Shown here: piece after piece, positions 43,163-52,157 of the stretch | Position numbering within the stretch: the first letter of the stretch is position 1 | How the letters are laid out: every line of letters begins with the position of its first letter | Assembly (NCBI GenBank): GCA_046328225.1 | Contig: JAXLWZ010000006.1 | Coordinates: 62,001 to 126,000 of the forward strand | Length of the DNA stretch: 64,000 nucleotides | Direction: 5' to 3' | Origin: Amarobacillus sp046328225 | Lineage (GTDB): Bacteria; Chloroflexota; Dehalococcoidia; Tepidiformales; Tepidiformaceae | The notes under the pieces: generated by a model | The model's database searches: none | What the model saw: the letters and a program-made list of their open reading frames with translations, nothing else | What the model was told of the DNA's origin: nothing | Program-made: the position numbers and the translations under genes

Positions 43163-43981
43163 ATGCCCCGTATCTCCGGCCCGCGCCCGCGCAAGGCCCT
43201 CGGCCAGCACTTCCTCTGGGATACCGGCGTCCTCGCCGATATCGCCTCCGCCGTGCGCGTCCCCGAGGGCGGATTCGTGCTCGAAATCGGCGCCGGCACC
43301 GGGCAGCTGACCGCCGCCCTCCTCGAACGTGGTCACGAGGTCTGGGCCGTCGAAATCGAGGAGCGCCTCCTCCCGCACCTGCGCCACCGCTTTCGCGACG
43401 AAACCCGCTTCCACCTCCTCCACGGCGACGCCCGCGATATGGACCTCGGCGGCCTGTTGCCACCCGGGAGGCCGTTCGCCGCATGCGGCAACCTCCCCTA
43501 CTTTGCCGCGAACCCCATCATCCGCCGCCTCCTCGAGCGCGAACCGCGGCCCACCGAAGCCGTCGTCATGGTCCAGCGCGAAGTCGGGCGCGAACTCGCC
43601 GCAGCCCCGGGCGATGCCTCCCTCCTCGCCATCTCCGTCCAGGTCTATGCCACCGCCGAGCTGCTCTTCGACGTCGCCCCGGAGGCCTTTGACCCCCCGC
43701 CCGCGGTCGTCTCTTCCGTCGTCCGCCTCACCCTGCGCGCGACGCCGCTGGTGCCCCCTGCACGCAACGAAGCGTTCTTCCGGCTCGTCTCGAACACCTT
43801 CCGGAACCCCCGCAAGCAGATCCACAACTCGCTCGCCCGCGGCACATGGCTGCCGCCCGGGGGCGCGGACGAGGCCCTCGAAGCCGCCGGCATCGCCCCC
43901 TCGCGCCGCGCCGAGACGCTTACGGTCGAGGATTGGCTCCGGCTGCTCGATGCCTGCGAGGCCGTCGCCCCCCGTGCCTGA
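43163..43981 (+). CDS. rsmA: 16S rRNA dimethyladenosine transferase RsmA/KsgA
   Basis: Dimethylates two adjacent adenines at the 3' end of 16S rRNA during ribosome maturation. The SAM motif LEIGAGTGQLT, the catalytic NLPY (in GNLPYFAAN) and the C-terminal helical domain are present; 272 residues is typical. A TACCAT hexamer ends 8 nt before the ATG and no ribosome site is visible, so it may be leaderless. Its stop overlaps ispE by 8 nt, a common pairing. Confidence 0.95.
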   Translation: MPRISGPRPRKALGQHFLWDTGVLADIASAVRVPEGGFVLEIGAGTGQLTAALLERGHEVWAVEIEERLLPHLRHRFRDETRFHLLHGDARDMDLGGLLPPGRPFAACGNLPYFAANPIIRRLLEREPRPTEAVVMVQREVGRELAAAPGDASLLAISVQVYATAELLFDVAPEAFDPPPAVVSSVVRLTLRATPLVPPARNEAFFRLVSNTFRNPRKQIHNSLARGTWLPPGGADEALEAAGIAPSRRAETLTVEDWLRLLDACEAVAPRA

Positions 43982-44843
43982 GACGCTCTCCGCTCCCAGC
44001 CCGGCGAAAGTCAACCTCACCCTTGAGGTCCTCTCCCGCCGCGCCGATGGCTACCACGAACTCGAAACCATCCTCCAGACGCTCGAACTCGCCGGCACGG
44101 TCACCGTCGCGCTCGAGAGCGACAGCCCCGGCATTACCGTCGATGGCCCCTGCGCCGGCGGCGTTCCTGCCGACGCGACGAACCTGGCACTCCGGGCGGC
44201 CCACGCCCTCGCCGCGCGCACCGGCCGCGATGTCTCCCGCCTGCATATCCATCTCGAAAAGCATGTGCCGGCCGCCGGCGGTCTCGGTGGCGGCGCCTCC
44301 GATGCGGCGACCGTCCTCCGCCTGCTCCAGCGCGCGTGGGGCGTTCCCGATGCCGCGCTCCAGCTCGCCGCCGAGTCGGTCGGCAGCGATGAGAGCTTCT
44401 TCCTCGTGGGCGGCACCGCCTGGGCGACCGGCCGTGGCGAACGGGTGACCCCGCTCCCGGATATCCCGCCGGCGGCCGTCGTCCTCTTCGTCCCCCCGGG
44501 CACGCTCGAACGGAAGACCGCCCGCCTTTTTGCCGCCCTCGATGCCATGCCGTTCGACCCCGGCGGCGTGAGCGCGCTCTTCGCCCGCCGGCCCGCCACA
44601 CAGGTCACCGGCTGGGATATCTACAACGCCTTCGAACGCGTCGCCTTCGATACCTTCCCCGGCCTGGGCCGCCTCTACGAAGCACTCGAAGAACGCGCAG
44701 GCCAGCCGATCCACCTCGCGGGCGCCGGGCCCACGCTCTTCTGGATTGGCCCCGAAAGCGAGGCCGCCCGCATCGCCGAGGCCGGCGAAGGGCTCCCCTG
44801 CACCACCATTCGTACCCGGACGGTGCCCTCGCTGTGGCGATAA
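43974..44843 (+). CDS. ispE: 4-diphosphocytidyl-2-C-methylerythritol kinase IspE
   Basis: GHMP-family kinase of the non-mevalonate isoprenoid pathway; it phosphorylates CDP-methylerythritol. The N-terminal PAKVNLTLEV, the ATP loop PAAGGLGGGASDAA and the C-terminal AGAGPTLFW motif are intact, 289 residues. The GTG start overlaps the rsmA stop, and a small membrane-protein gene overlaps its own end. Confidence 0.95.
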   Translation: MPETLSAPSPAKVNLTLEVLSRRADGYHELETILQTLELAGTVTVALESDSPGITVDGPCAGGVPADATNLALRAAHALAARTGRDVSRLHIHLEKHVPAAGGLGGGASDAATVLRLLQRAWGVPDAALQLAAESVGSDESFFLVGGTAWATGRGERVTPLPDIPPAAVVLFVPPGTLERKTARLFAALDAMPFDPGGVSALFARRPATQVTGWDIYNAFERVAFDTFPGLGRLYEALEERAGQPIHLAGAGPTLFWIGPESEAARIAEAGEGLPCTTIRTRTVPSLWR

Positions 44844-45244
44844 TCGCCGGCTGGATGGCCGGGTACGTGATGGCCATCGTGAGCACCCTCGCGCTCACCT
44901 ACCTCGCCTACATCGGCCGCGACAGCCGCCTCGTCAGCCGCTGGCTCGAAGGTGGGACCTCGCCGCTTCTGCTCGCCGTGCCGCTTTCGGTGGGCACGTT
45001 CCTCGGCTGGACGATGTTCGGGCTGTTCGCCGGCTCCGCCTACCACATGGCCGGATGGCGCGACGACAGCATCGTCCTCGGTCTCGCGCCCCCGGTCTTC
45101 CTCATCGCGATGGCGGCACTCGCCGTCATGCCGCTGCCCCTGCTGCTCATCTTCTGGCCGCGGCGCTGGTGGCTCTTCGCCAGCCAATCCGCCGCCTTCT
45201 TGCTATGCTTTGGCTGGCTGATGCCCGCTTTGGCCAGCCGGTGA
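44834..45244 (+). CDS. Four-helix membrane protein of unknown function
   Basis: A 136-residue hydrophobic protein with about four helices (residues 3-27, 44-68, 82-106, 110-130). The GTG start overlaps the ispE stop, so it is likely co-transcribed with rsmA-ispE. I recognise no family and no conserved polar motif. It may be involved in lipid or isoprenoid-linked envelope steps, but that is only a context guess. Confidence 0.65.
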   Translation: MAIIAGWMAGYVMAIVSTLALTYLAYIGRDSRLVSRWLEGGTSPLLLAVPLSVGTFLGWTMFGLFAGSAYHMAGWRDDSIVLGLAPPVFLIAMAALAVMPLPLLLIFWPRRWWLFASQSAAFLLCFGWLMPALASR

Positions 45245-45250
45245 TATACT
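45242..45250 (+). promoter_or_regulatory. Extended -10 element before the PHP hydrolase
   Basis: TGATATACT is an extended -10 (TGN plus TATACT, five of six consensus bases). No -35 is needed for this type. It lies at the stop of the preceding gene, so the PHP gene probably has its own promoter. Confidence 0.5.
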
Positions 45251-45299
45251 CCCCCGGTTCGTGACAAACGGAACAATCGTGGGGCAGGGAGGCGCGTGC

Positions 45300-46013
45300 G
45301 TGCCGGGTACCATCATCGATATGCACCTGCACACCACCAAAGGCGCTTCCGACTCAATGCTCGACCCGGACGAATTGATCGTCGAGGCGACGCGCGTCGG
45401 CCTTACTGGTGTGAACATCACGGAACACGACCGCATGTGGGAGTCGTGGGACCTCAACCCGTTTCGCAAGAAGCACACCCAGATCTTCGTGAACAACGGC
45501 ATGGAAGTGTCCACCGACATGGGCCACATCCTCGCCATCGGCCTCAAGGGCTACGCCTCCGGCATTCGCCGCCTCGAAAAGCTGCGCGAAATCGCCGATG
45601 AGCAGGGCGCCTTCCTCGTCGTCGCCCACCCCTTTCGCCACTTCTTCGATCCCGTGACCGCCAAGCGCGAAGGCAAGAAGCCGTTCGACCTCTACCCCGA
45701 ACAGGCCGCTCACCTCCCCGTCTTCCAGCTCGTGCACGGCATCGAAGTCCTCAACGGCTGCAACACGCCGCGCGAGAACTACTTCGCCCTCCAGGTCGCC
45801 AAGATCATGGGCAAGCCCGGCACGGGCGGCTCCGATGCCCACTCCACCCAGGGCATCGGCTACTTCACCGCCGTCTTCGATGAGACCATCGAGACCACCG
45901 AACAGATGGTCAGCCAGATGCATCTCGGCCGCTTCCATCCCGGCCGCGGCCTGCCCGATGGCACCCTCAACAACTACTGGGAAACGGCCGAGCCCGTCCC
46001 CTTCTACGAGTAG
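45300..46013 (+). CDS. PHP-domain metal-dependent hydrolase
   Basis: A 237-residue PHP-fold phosphoesterase with metal motifs DMHLHTT, NITEHDRM, VVAHPF and GTGGSDAH. Family members hydrolyse phosphoester bonds such as histidinol phosphate or 3'-5' nucleotide linkages; the substrate here is unknown. I chose the GTG preceded by GGGAGGCG; an upstream GTG 13 codons earlier lacks a ribosome site. It is followed by a GC hairpin, so it is monocistronic. Confidence 0.85.
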   Translation: MPGTIIDMHLHTTKGASDSMLDPDELIVEATRVGLTGVNITEHDRMWESWDLNPFRKKHTQIFVNNGMEVSTDMGHILAIGLKGYASGIRRLEKLREIADEQGAFLVVAHPFRHFFDPVTAKREGKKPFDLYPEQAAHLPVFQLVHGIEVLNGCNTPRENYFALQVAKIMGKPGTGGSDAHSTQGIGYFTAVFDETIETTEQMVSQMHLGRFHPGRGLPDGTLNNYWETAEPVPFYE

Positions 46014-46032
46014 GCGCTTCCCGACCGCGTGA

Positions 46033-46053
46033 GCCGGCCGCATCCCGGCCGGC
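46033..46053 (+). terminator. Terminator-like hairpin after the PHP gene
   Basis: GCCGGCCG pairs perfectly with CGGCCGGC around CATCC, 20 bp past the stop. A second GCCATGC/GCATGGC hairpin follows at 46067-46083, 22 bp before the exchanger start. No T-run is present. Confidence 0.6.
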
Positions 46054-46104
46054 GCCGCCAGCCCGCGCCATGCCTCGCATGGCCCATCCGTGGAGACGTA
46101 CGGC

Positions 46105-47598
46105 ATGACCGACGCCGCCGGCAGCCCGCGCCATTGGCTCCTGATCCTGCTGATGGCATCCCTTGGCTTCCCCGGGATCATCTTCCGCGTCTTCCACCTT
46201 CACCCGAATCCTGAATTCGATGCCGCCATCTTCGGCATGAGCATCCTCGCCGCCGCCTTCCTCCTCAGCTGGGCCGCCGAGACCGCCGAAGTCGATATCT
46301 CCCAGGGCCTCGCCCTCGCCGTCATCGCCTTCATCGCCGTCCTGCCCGAATACGCCGTCGACTTTGTGCTCGCCTGGAAGGCCGGCGCCGACCCCCACGA
46401 AGCTGCCCGCGGCCTCGCCGTCGCCAACATGACCGGCGGCAACCGGCTCCTCATCGGCGTGGGCTGGCCCATCGTCTTCGCCCTCTTCTTCTACCGCTCG
46501 CGCATCAAGGAACTCGTGGTCGACCGCCAGCGCGCGCTCGAGCTCGTCTTCCTCAGCGTCGCCACGCTTTACGTCATCCTCATCCCGCTCCGGCACCACA
46601 TCACCCTGCTCGATTCGATGATCCTGGTGTCGCTCTTCTTCTGCTATCTCTTCTTCACCTCCCGCCAGGAGTCCGAGGAAGTCGAGCTCGTGGGCCCCGC
46701 GCAGGCCATGGGCTCCCTGCCGAATGCCCAGCGCCGCTCGCTCGTCATCCTCGTGCTGGTCTACAGCGCCGCCGTCATCTTCGCCTCCGCCGAACCGTTC
46801 GCGGAGTCGCTCGTCGAGATCGGCGAGAAGTTTGGCGTCTCCGAGTTCCTGCTCATCCAGTGGCTCGCCCCCCTCGCCAGCGAATCGCCCGAGGTGCTGG
46901 TGGCCGGGCTCCTCGCCTGGCGGGGCCGCGCCGCGGTCGGCATGGGCGCCCTCATCTCCTCCAAGGTCAACCAATGGACGCTCCTGATCGGCACCCTGCC
47001 CATCGCCTTCGCCGTCTCCGCGGGCGAATTCCACTTCACCGGCGGCCTGCCGCTCGACCATCGTCAGCGCGAGGAGATCTTCCTCACCGCTGCCCAGTCG
47101 GCCTTCGCCATCGCCGTCTTCGCCAACCTGCGCATGGGCCGCAACGAAGCGATCGCGCTTTTCGTGCTCTTCGCCACGCAGCTCTTCATCACCAGCGAAC
47201 AGGTGCGCATCTACTACGCCGCCGCCTACTCGGTGCTCTGCCTGGTCCTGCTGTTCGTGCACCGGAAGGAGCTGCCGGTCACCCTTCGCGCAGCGTGGGA
47301 CATCCTCCGGGGCAAGAAGCTCGAATCAGAACCAGCCCGCGGAATGACCTGGGCCCTGGTTGACGCTAACGCCGCCGCGGCTTCGCTTCCTTCGCCGGCA
47401 GCGGACGCGCCGTACGCGTACGCCTTCCCGACCCAGCTTCGCAGCGCCGCCTCGTCCGCGACGATGCCAGCGAGCAGCACCACGTATTCCTTCATGGGCC
47501 GCCCCCGGGCGCGAACGGCCTGCCCCCGAGCGCCAGCACTTCCGCGTGGTCATAGGGCGAAAGCCGCACGTGGAAGGCATCTCCGAAAAGCCCCATGA
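46105..47598 (+). CDS. Sodium/calcium exchanger-family membrane protein
   Basis: A polytopic protein with two related halves of the cation/Ca2+ exchanger fold: VLPEYAVDFVLAWK and NMTGGNRLLIG in the first, SESPEVLVAGLLAW and SSKVNQWTLLIG in the second, each with the Glu and Asn/Ser of the alpha-repeat ion sites. Ion flux of Ca2+ or Na+ is likely. Family homology ends near RAAWDILRGKK (about 47320); the remaining about 85 residues are low-complexity and overlap the antiparallel TfoX-like gene. A TGA one base out of frame at 47361-47363 suggests an indel, so the true end is probably near there. Confidence 0.85.
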   Translation: MTDAAGSPRHWLLILLMASLGFPGIIFRVFHLHPNPEFDAAIFGMSILAAAFLLSWAAETAEVDISQGLALAVIAFIAVLPEYAVDFVLAWKAGADPHEAARGLAVANMTGGNRLLIGVGWPIVFALFFYRSRIKELVVDRQRALELVFLSVATLYVILIPLRHHITLLDSMILVSLFFCYLFFTSRQESEEVELVGPAQAMGSLPNAQRRSLVILVLVYSAAVIFASAEPFAESLVEIGEKFGVSEFLLIQWLAPLASESPEVLVAGLLAWRGRAAVGMGALISSKVNQWTLLIGTLPIAFAVSAGEFHFTGGLPLDHRQREEIFLTAAQSAFAIAVFANLRMGRNEAIALFVLFATQLFITSEQVRIYYAAAYSVLCLVLLFVHRKELPVTLRAAWDILRGKKLESEPARGMTWALVDANAAAASLPSPAADAPYAYAFPTQLRSAASSATMPASSTTYSFMGRPRARTACPRAPALPRGHRAKAARGRHLRKAP

Positions 47599-47725
47599 AC
47601 ATGTTCCCGTTCACGAAGGCCGCTTCCTGGCCGAACATCTTGCGTTTGACCGCACCAGGGCCGCCGGGCGCGACGGCCGCGAACGCGCTCAGTGTCGCTT
47701 CCGAAGGCTTGGGCATCTTCTCCAC
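47366..47725 (-). pseudogene. TfoX N-terminal-domain protein, broken by two frameshifts
   Basis: Three pieces in different frames give a normal TfoX_N protein. MPKPSEATLSAFAAV...KRKMFGQEAAFVNGNMFMGLFGD runs to FAPGGGP and TGA at 47494; MKEYVVLLAGIVADEAALRSWVGKAY continues one base shifted from 47495; and PAKEAKPRRR with its TAG at 47368 is shifted again. A GTG start after GGGAGGT fits. One-base indels near 47494 and near 47400-47440 explain it. Similar proteins affect competence in some bacteria or have unknown roles. The gene is either decayed or misread. Confidence 0.8.
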
Positions 47726-47763
47726 GGCGATACCTCCCGCGGGCGCCCTTCCCAGGACGCTGC

Positions 47764-48462
47764 TCACGCCCGTCTTCACGGCCCGCAGCACCAGCCGGTC
47801 CGTGTAGCTCACGCCCCCGAACGCGCCCCCGCACGTGATCAACGTCAGCGAATCGTCCGCCGTCTGCGCGAGCACCTCGCGCATCGGCACCAGTTCCACC
47901 GGGTACTGCTTCACGCCCGTCACTTCGTACCTGATGACCGTCCCATCGGCCAGGACGATTTCGATCACATCTCCGGCCACCAGCTTCTTCAAGTTCGCGA
48001 AGACGGCCGGGCCGTAGTTCCGGTAGTCGAGTGGCCCGAAAGCACGGCGTTGCCGCCCATGCCCGGCTTCGTCGTGAACCCGTACCACGCCACTAGCTCC
48101 GGCTTCGGCGGCGATTCCATCGTCCCGTCCGGCAACAGCCCCATCGTCACCACCGAGGCATCCACCCCGATGCGCGTGATCCGTATCCGCGTGACCGCCG
48201 ACTCGTACCGCTGGTTCACCGGCGTCGGCGTCGGCATCACCTCGCGCGAACGCACCGACGGCGGCGATTCCTCGCCCCGCACGTCGCTGCGAATCGCCCG
48301 GTGCTGGTCGAGGTCGTCGTACAGCGAGGCCGTGGACGCCGCAGGCGCATCGCCCGGCAGATTGGCGAAGACCACGAAGCCGCCCACTGCCGCAAACAGC
48401 GCCAGCAACCCGAGGATCGCGGCCCCGCGGTGCCGCCCGATGGCCGAAAATACGCTCCGCAT
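47764..48462 (-). pseudogene. Class E/F sortase, broken by a frameshift
   Basis: The first part (ATG at 48462, membrane helix, then IGVDASVVTMGLLPDG and GMGGNAVLSGH) continues, shifted by one base, as DYRNYGPAVFANLKKLV, then the Cys motif LTLITCGG and the Arg strand YTDRLVLRAV. Adding one C after 48030 on the plus strand restores GHVDYRNYG, the usual catalytic-His segment. The stop is also off-frame: the reading runs on into the TfoX-like gene, with a TGA one base away at 47764. It starts 57 bp from the divergent DUF4012 gene. Confidence 0.82.
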
Positions 48463-48518
48463 GTCGCGGTTCGAGTCTATCCCGTATCCTGCCCGCTGGT
48501 AAGTGGGGATGGTTGTGC

Positions 48519-50422
48519 ATGAGTAATCCACGTGTTCGCCGGCGGAGGGCGATCACCGCGGGCATCGTGATCCTCGCCGTGGCCATCCTCGGGTGGCATT
48601 ACTGGGTCATCTACAGCGCCGCCACCGGCGCGAAAGCCGACCTCGAAGCCGCCGAATCCGCCCTCACCGGCGCTGGCTTCGACTTCACCGCCGCGGACAT
48701 CGCCACGGCCGGCCGCGAAATCGACGCCGCCCGCGGCAAGATCGATTCCGCCCGCACCCACGCCCGCTTCGACCCCTTCCTCGCGACCGCTCGCGTCCTC
48801 CCCGGCACGCGCGACCAGGCCAACGGCATCTACGACATGCTCGACATGGCCGCCACCCTCGCGCGCATCGGCCAGGAGGCCGTCGCCGCCGCCGATGTCG
48901 CCGTTCGCTACCGCGACAACCCCCCGAAGGACCAGCCGCTCACCCGCTCCCTCATCGACATGCTCGACGAGACGGCCCCCCAACTCGACAGCATCGACGC
49001 GCTCTCCCGTGACCTCGTCGAACAGCGGCGCGCCCTCGGCGATCGCCCACTGCTCGCGCCGCTCGCCCGCGTTCGAGACCGGCTGGATGAAGAGCTTCCC
49101 CGGATCGCGAACGCGGTCGAGCAGGCCCGCCAGGCCCGCGGGCTCCTCCCCGGCTTCCTCGGCTTCGATGGCGAACGCCGCTACCTCCTGCTCGCCCTCA
49201 ATAACGAAGAGCTCCTCCCGGGCGGTGGGCTCGTCACCTCATCCGGCATCATGCCCGTCACGAACGGCGTCAATGGCACCCTGGAGTTCGTCGATTCCAC
49301 CACCTGGATGGGCCGCTGGGAGACCCGGGGCGGGCACTACATCGAACCCCCCGGCCCGCTCAAGCGCTACCTCCTGCGCGATTTCTCCTGGAATCTGCTC
49401 GTCTCCAACTGGGACCCCGACTTCACCAGCTGGGCCCAGACCGCGAAGGAATTCCACGAGATGGTCGAGGGCCCCCAGCGCGTCGATGGCATCGTCGCCG
49501 TCGACCTGATCGTGCTCGAACGCCTGCTCAACGTGACCGGCCCGAAGACCATTCCCGTCGCCGGCTATGGCGACATCACCTTCACCGCCAGCAACGCCGT
49601 CCTTCAGCTCGAAGCCCTCACCCGGCAGGCCTTCGACCCCACCGAGGACCGCAAGTCCGTGATTGGCGACCTCGCCCGCGAAGTCGTCGCCGACATGCTC
49701 CATCTCCCCTCGGAGAAGTGGGCCGACGCCATCAACGCCGTGAGCGAGCTCGGCGGCAGCGCCACATCGAGGTCTTCTCCTACCGCCCCGAGGAGCAGAC
49801 CGTCCTCCGCGATATCGGCTGGGATGGCCGCCTCGAGGCCACGAAGGGCGACTACCTGCACTTCAACGAAGCCAGCGTCCTCTCGACCAAGCTGAACCTC
49901 ATCGTCAAACCCGAAGGCACCTACACCATCGACGTGACCGAGCTGGGCGACGCCCGCCACGAGCTCACCTTCACTACAGCAACCCCCTTTCGAAGTGGGC
50001 CGCCGATAAGCCGCCCGCGCTCGTCGCCCAGCTGATGTTGGGCGGGCTGTACGGCGGCTACCTTCGCGTGTTCGGGCCCGCCGGGCTCGCCCACCCCTCG
50101 GTCGAAGTCGATGGGCCAGCCCGGCACCATCGAGGACACGGGAACCGAATCGGGCCGCGACTGGTTCGGCACGCTCCTCTCGCTCCCCGCCGACAGCGCG
50201 CGCACCGTCACCTTCCGCTGGATGGTCGCCGCTGCCGGCACCGGCTCGGACTACCGCCTCTTCATCCAGAAGCAGGCCGGCACGGATGGCATGTGCCTCG
50301 CGGTTAACGTCCTTCGCGATGGCCGGCCGGCGTCATCGGTGCGCATCGAAGGCGGCACGCGGGACGCCGCCGGCCGCGTCTGCATCACCACCGATGTCAC
50401 GGTCGCGCACTTCGGCGGCTGA
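48519..50422 (+). pseudogene. DUF4012 envelope protein, broken by three frameshifts
   Basis: DUF4012 proteins are membrane-anchored, extracytoplasmic proteins linked to exopolysaccharide or wall functions. An N-terminal helix (AGIVILAVAILGWHYW) is followed by the DUF4012 segments LALNNEELLPGGG and WDPDFTSWAQTAKEF. The frame then shifts near 49755 (to RHIEVFSYRPEEQTVLRDIG), near 49974 (to YSNPLSKWAADK...GGLYGGYLRVFGPAG) and near 50115 (to QPGTIEDTGTESGRDWFG) before a TGA stop. The first two shifts fit a lost base, the third an extra G. Residues on both sides remain family-like. Confidence 0.82.
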
Positions 50423-50428
50423 CGAGGG

Positions 50429-51199
50429 CTACTTTCGCCCCCAGAGCAGCAGCCGCTTGTACGGGTAGAAGTACGGCCGCCTTTCCGGCAGCACCGCCAG
50501 CAGCCGTTCGCGATACCGCGCGAGGTACGCCGGGAACAGCTCCGCCGGCATCCGCGACTGGTAGTCCGTGAGGTACGTGCCCTTCACCCACTCGACCACG
50601 TCCTCGGGCCCCCCGAGGTGCTGCGGGTACACCTGCATCCGCACGTTCATCTCCCCGAAGCCGAGGGCGTCCAGCTTCTCCGCATACCACTCCGGCGATT
50701 CCACCGGCACGCGCCGGACGTATCCCTTGAGCGCGGTCGCGAACGGCTCCTCGCCCGCGACCGCGTCCGCCACCATGTGCGAGGCGTGATCGTGGTTCAG
50801 CGGCATCTGCACCGCCAGCTGTCCGCCTTCCGCCAGCCCCGCCGCCAGCCGTTCGAAAAGCGTCTCGTGGCCATCCACCCACTGCAGCGCCGCATTCGAG
50901 AAGATGAGGTCGAACGGGGTCCGGGGCGCGAACCGCAGGATCGTCCCGAGCTTGAACGTCAGCCCGTGCCCCGCGAACGCCGCGCTCTTCTCCAGCATCG
51001 TTTCCGAGTTGTCGAGCCCGACCGTCGCCCGCGCCCGCACGCGCTCATGCATGAGCTTCGTCAGTTCGCCGGTGCCACAACCGAGGTCGATGGCGCGGCC
51101 ACCCGGGATCGGCTCCACCATCGCCACCAGGTCGTGGAACGGCTTGCTTCGCTCATCCTGGAAGCGGTTGTACTGGTTCGGGTTCCACGTGCTCGCCAT
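50429..51199 (-). CDS. tam: Trans-aconitate 2-methyltransferase-like enzyme
   Basis: A 256-residue SAM methyltransferase. IDLGCGTGELTKLM is the SAM motif, then FDLIFSNAALQWVDGH and LAVQMPLNHDHASH with PEWYAEKLDALGF match the Tam family, which methylates trans-aconitate, a spontaneous by-product of the TCA cycle. It starts at ATG 51199. It runs toward the DUF4012 gene with a 6-bp gap and is convergent. The gene call is firm; the exact substrate is by family. Confidence 0.88.
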   Translation of the reverse strand: MASTWNPNQYNRFQDERSKPFHDLVAMVEPIPGGRAIDLGCGTGELTKLMHERVRARATVGLDNSETMLEKSAAFAGHGLTFKLGTILRFAPRTPFDLIFSNAALQWVDGHETLFERLAAGLAEGGQLAVQMPLNHDHASHMVADAVAGEEPFATALKGYVRRVPVESPEWYAEKLDALGFGEMNVRMQVYPQHLGGPEDVVEWVKGTYLTDYQSRMPAELFPAYLARYRERLLAVLPERRPYFYPYKRLLLWGRK

Positions 51200-51340
51200 C
51201 AGGCTCCTCCCGCCGCAAACGCGGCCGTCTGAAGCCCTTTCCTTGGCCGGGCAGACCCCCGCGACTCCCTCATGGGCCGGTGGGCTCGGGGGCTGCCCCG
51301 AGTGTACTCCCGCCCGCAAGGGCGCGGCCCGCGAGTCAGC

Positions 51341-52129
51341 TTATCGCGCCGCCGCGGCTCCGCCGAGCAGCTGCTCCAGCGCGAACGGCGAGAGCCCCAT
51401 CGCCGTGAACCGTGCCACCTGTTCCGGCGTCGGTTGCGGGCAGTTCGGTGCATCGCTCCCGAAGAGAATCCGGCCCGCGAACCGCTCCAGGTCATCCGCC
51501 GTCACCGCGATGGGCGCCGTCCACACCGGCGTCACATCCACGCGCAGGTTGTCGAACTGCTCCATCAGCCCCAGCGCGTGTCCGGTGTTCGGATGGCCCG
51601 CGTGCGCGAGCACGAAGCGGAGGCCGGGGTGCGCCTTCAACACCGGCACGACTTCCTGGTCCAGCTCGTCCGGTTCCGTGCCCCCGCCCGAGCGATGCCC
51701 TGCGTGCGTGACGATGGGCACGCCCAGCCGCTCGGCCGTGGCCCAGAGCGGCTCCAGCCGCGGGTCCGATGCCGCGAACCCGCCCACCGAGCAGTGCAGC
51801 TTCACCACACGCAGCCCGAGCTCGACGAGCGCGCGCTCCACCAGCCGTCCGAACTCGGCGTCATCGGGATGGAAGGTTGCCCCCGCGACGAGCCACGGGT
51901 ACGCCGTCACTTCCGCCGCCGACCATTCGTTCACGCTCTCCGCGACGCCCGCCTTGTGCGCGTAGGGGAGGATCCAGGCGGCATCGAAGCCATCGCCGCG
52001 CACGCGCTCGGCCACCGGCGCCAGCAGCGGGCTGCCGGGCAACGGGCCGTTGCGGCTGAGCGCGTCGCGCACCCGCAGCGCCAACCGTTCGGGGAAAGCA
52101 TGGACATGCGCGTCGATTCGCACCGGCAC
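51341..52129 (-). CDS. Amidohydrolase-family protein
   Basis: A 262-residue metal-dependent hydrolase of the Amidohydrolase_2 type with the metal motif DAHVHAF, the strand VTHAGH, FVLAHAGHPNTGHA and the last strand LFGSDAPN carrying the catalytic Asp. Members act as decarboxylases or lactonases. The start is a GTG. It lies 28 bp after the CoA-transferase stop on the same strand, so the two may share a catabolic pathway. Confidence 0.87.
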   Translation of the reverse strand: MPVRIDAHVHAFPERLALRVRDALSRNGPLPGSPLLAPVAERVRGDGFDAAWILPYAHKAGVAESVNEWSAAEVTAYPWLVAGATFHPDDAEFGRLVERALVELGLRVVKLHCSVGGFAASDPRLEPLWATAERLGVPIVTHAGHRSGGGTEPDELDQEVVPVLKAHPGLRFVLAHAGHPNTGHALGLMEQFDNLRVDVTPVWTAPIAVTADDLERFAGRILFGSDAPNCPQPTPEQVARFTAMGLSPFALEQLLGGAAAAR

Positions 52130-52157
52130 CGCCTCCGTGAGCTGCTGGCCGCGAATC

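Noticed and set aside
45261..45299. Longer start of the PHP hydrolase at GTG 45261
   Set aside because: No ribosome site, and the extended -10 would place transcription almost at that codon; the later GTG has GGAGG upstream.
47226..47495. Apparent separate minus-strand gene starting MKEYVVLL
   Set aside because: It is the C-terminal part of the TfoX-like gene in a shifted frame (restored by a one-base indel at 47494), and its end overlaps the exchanger.
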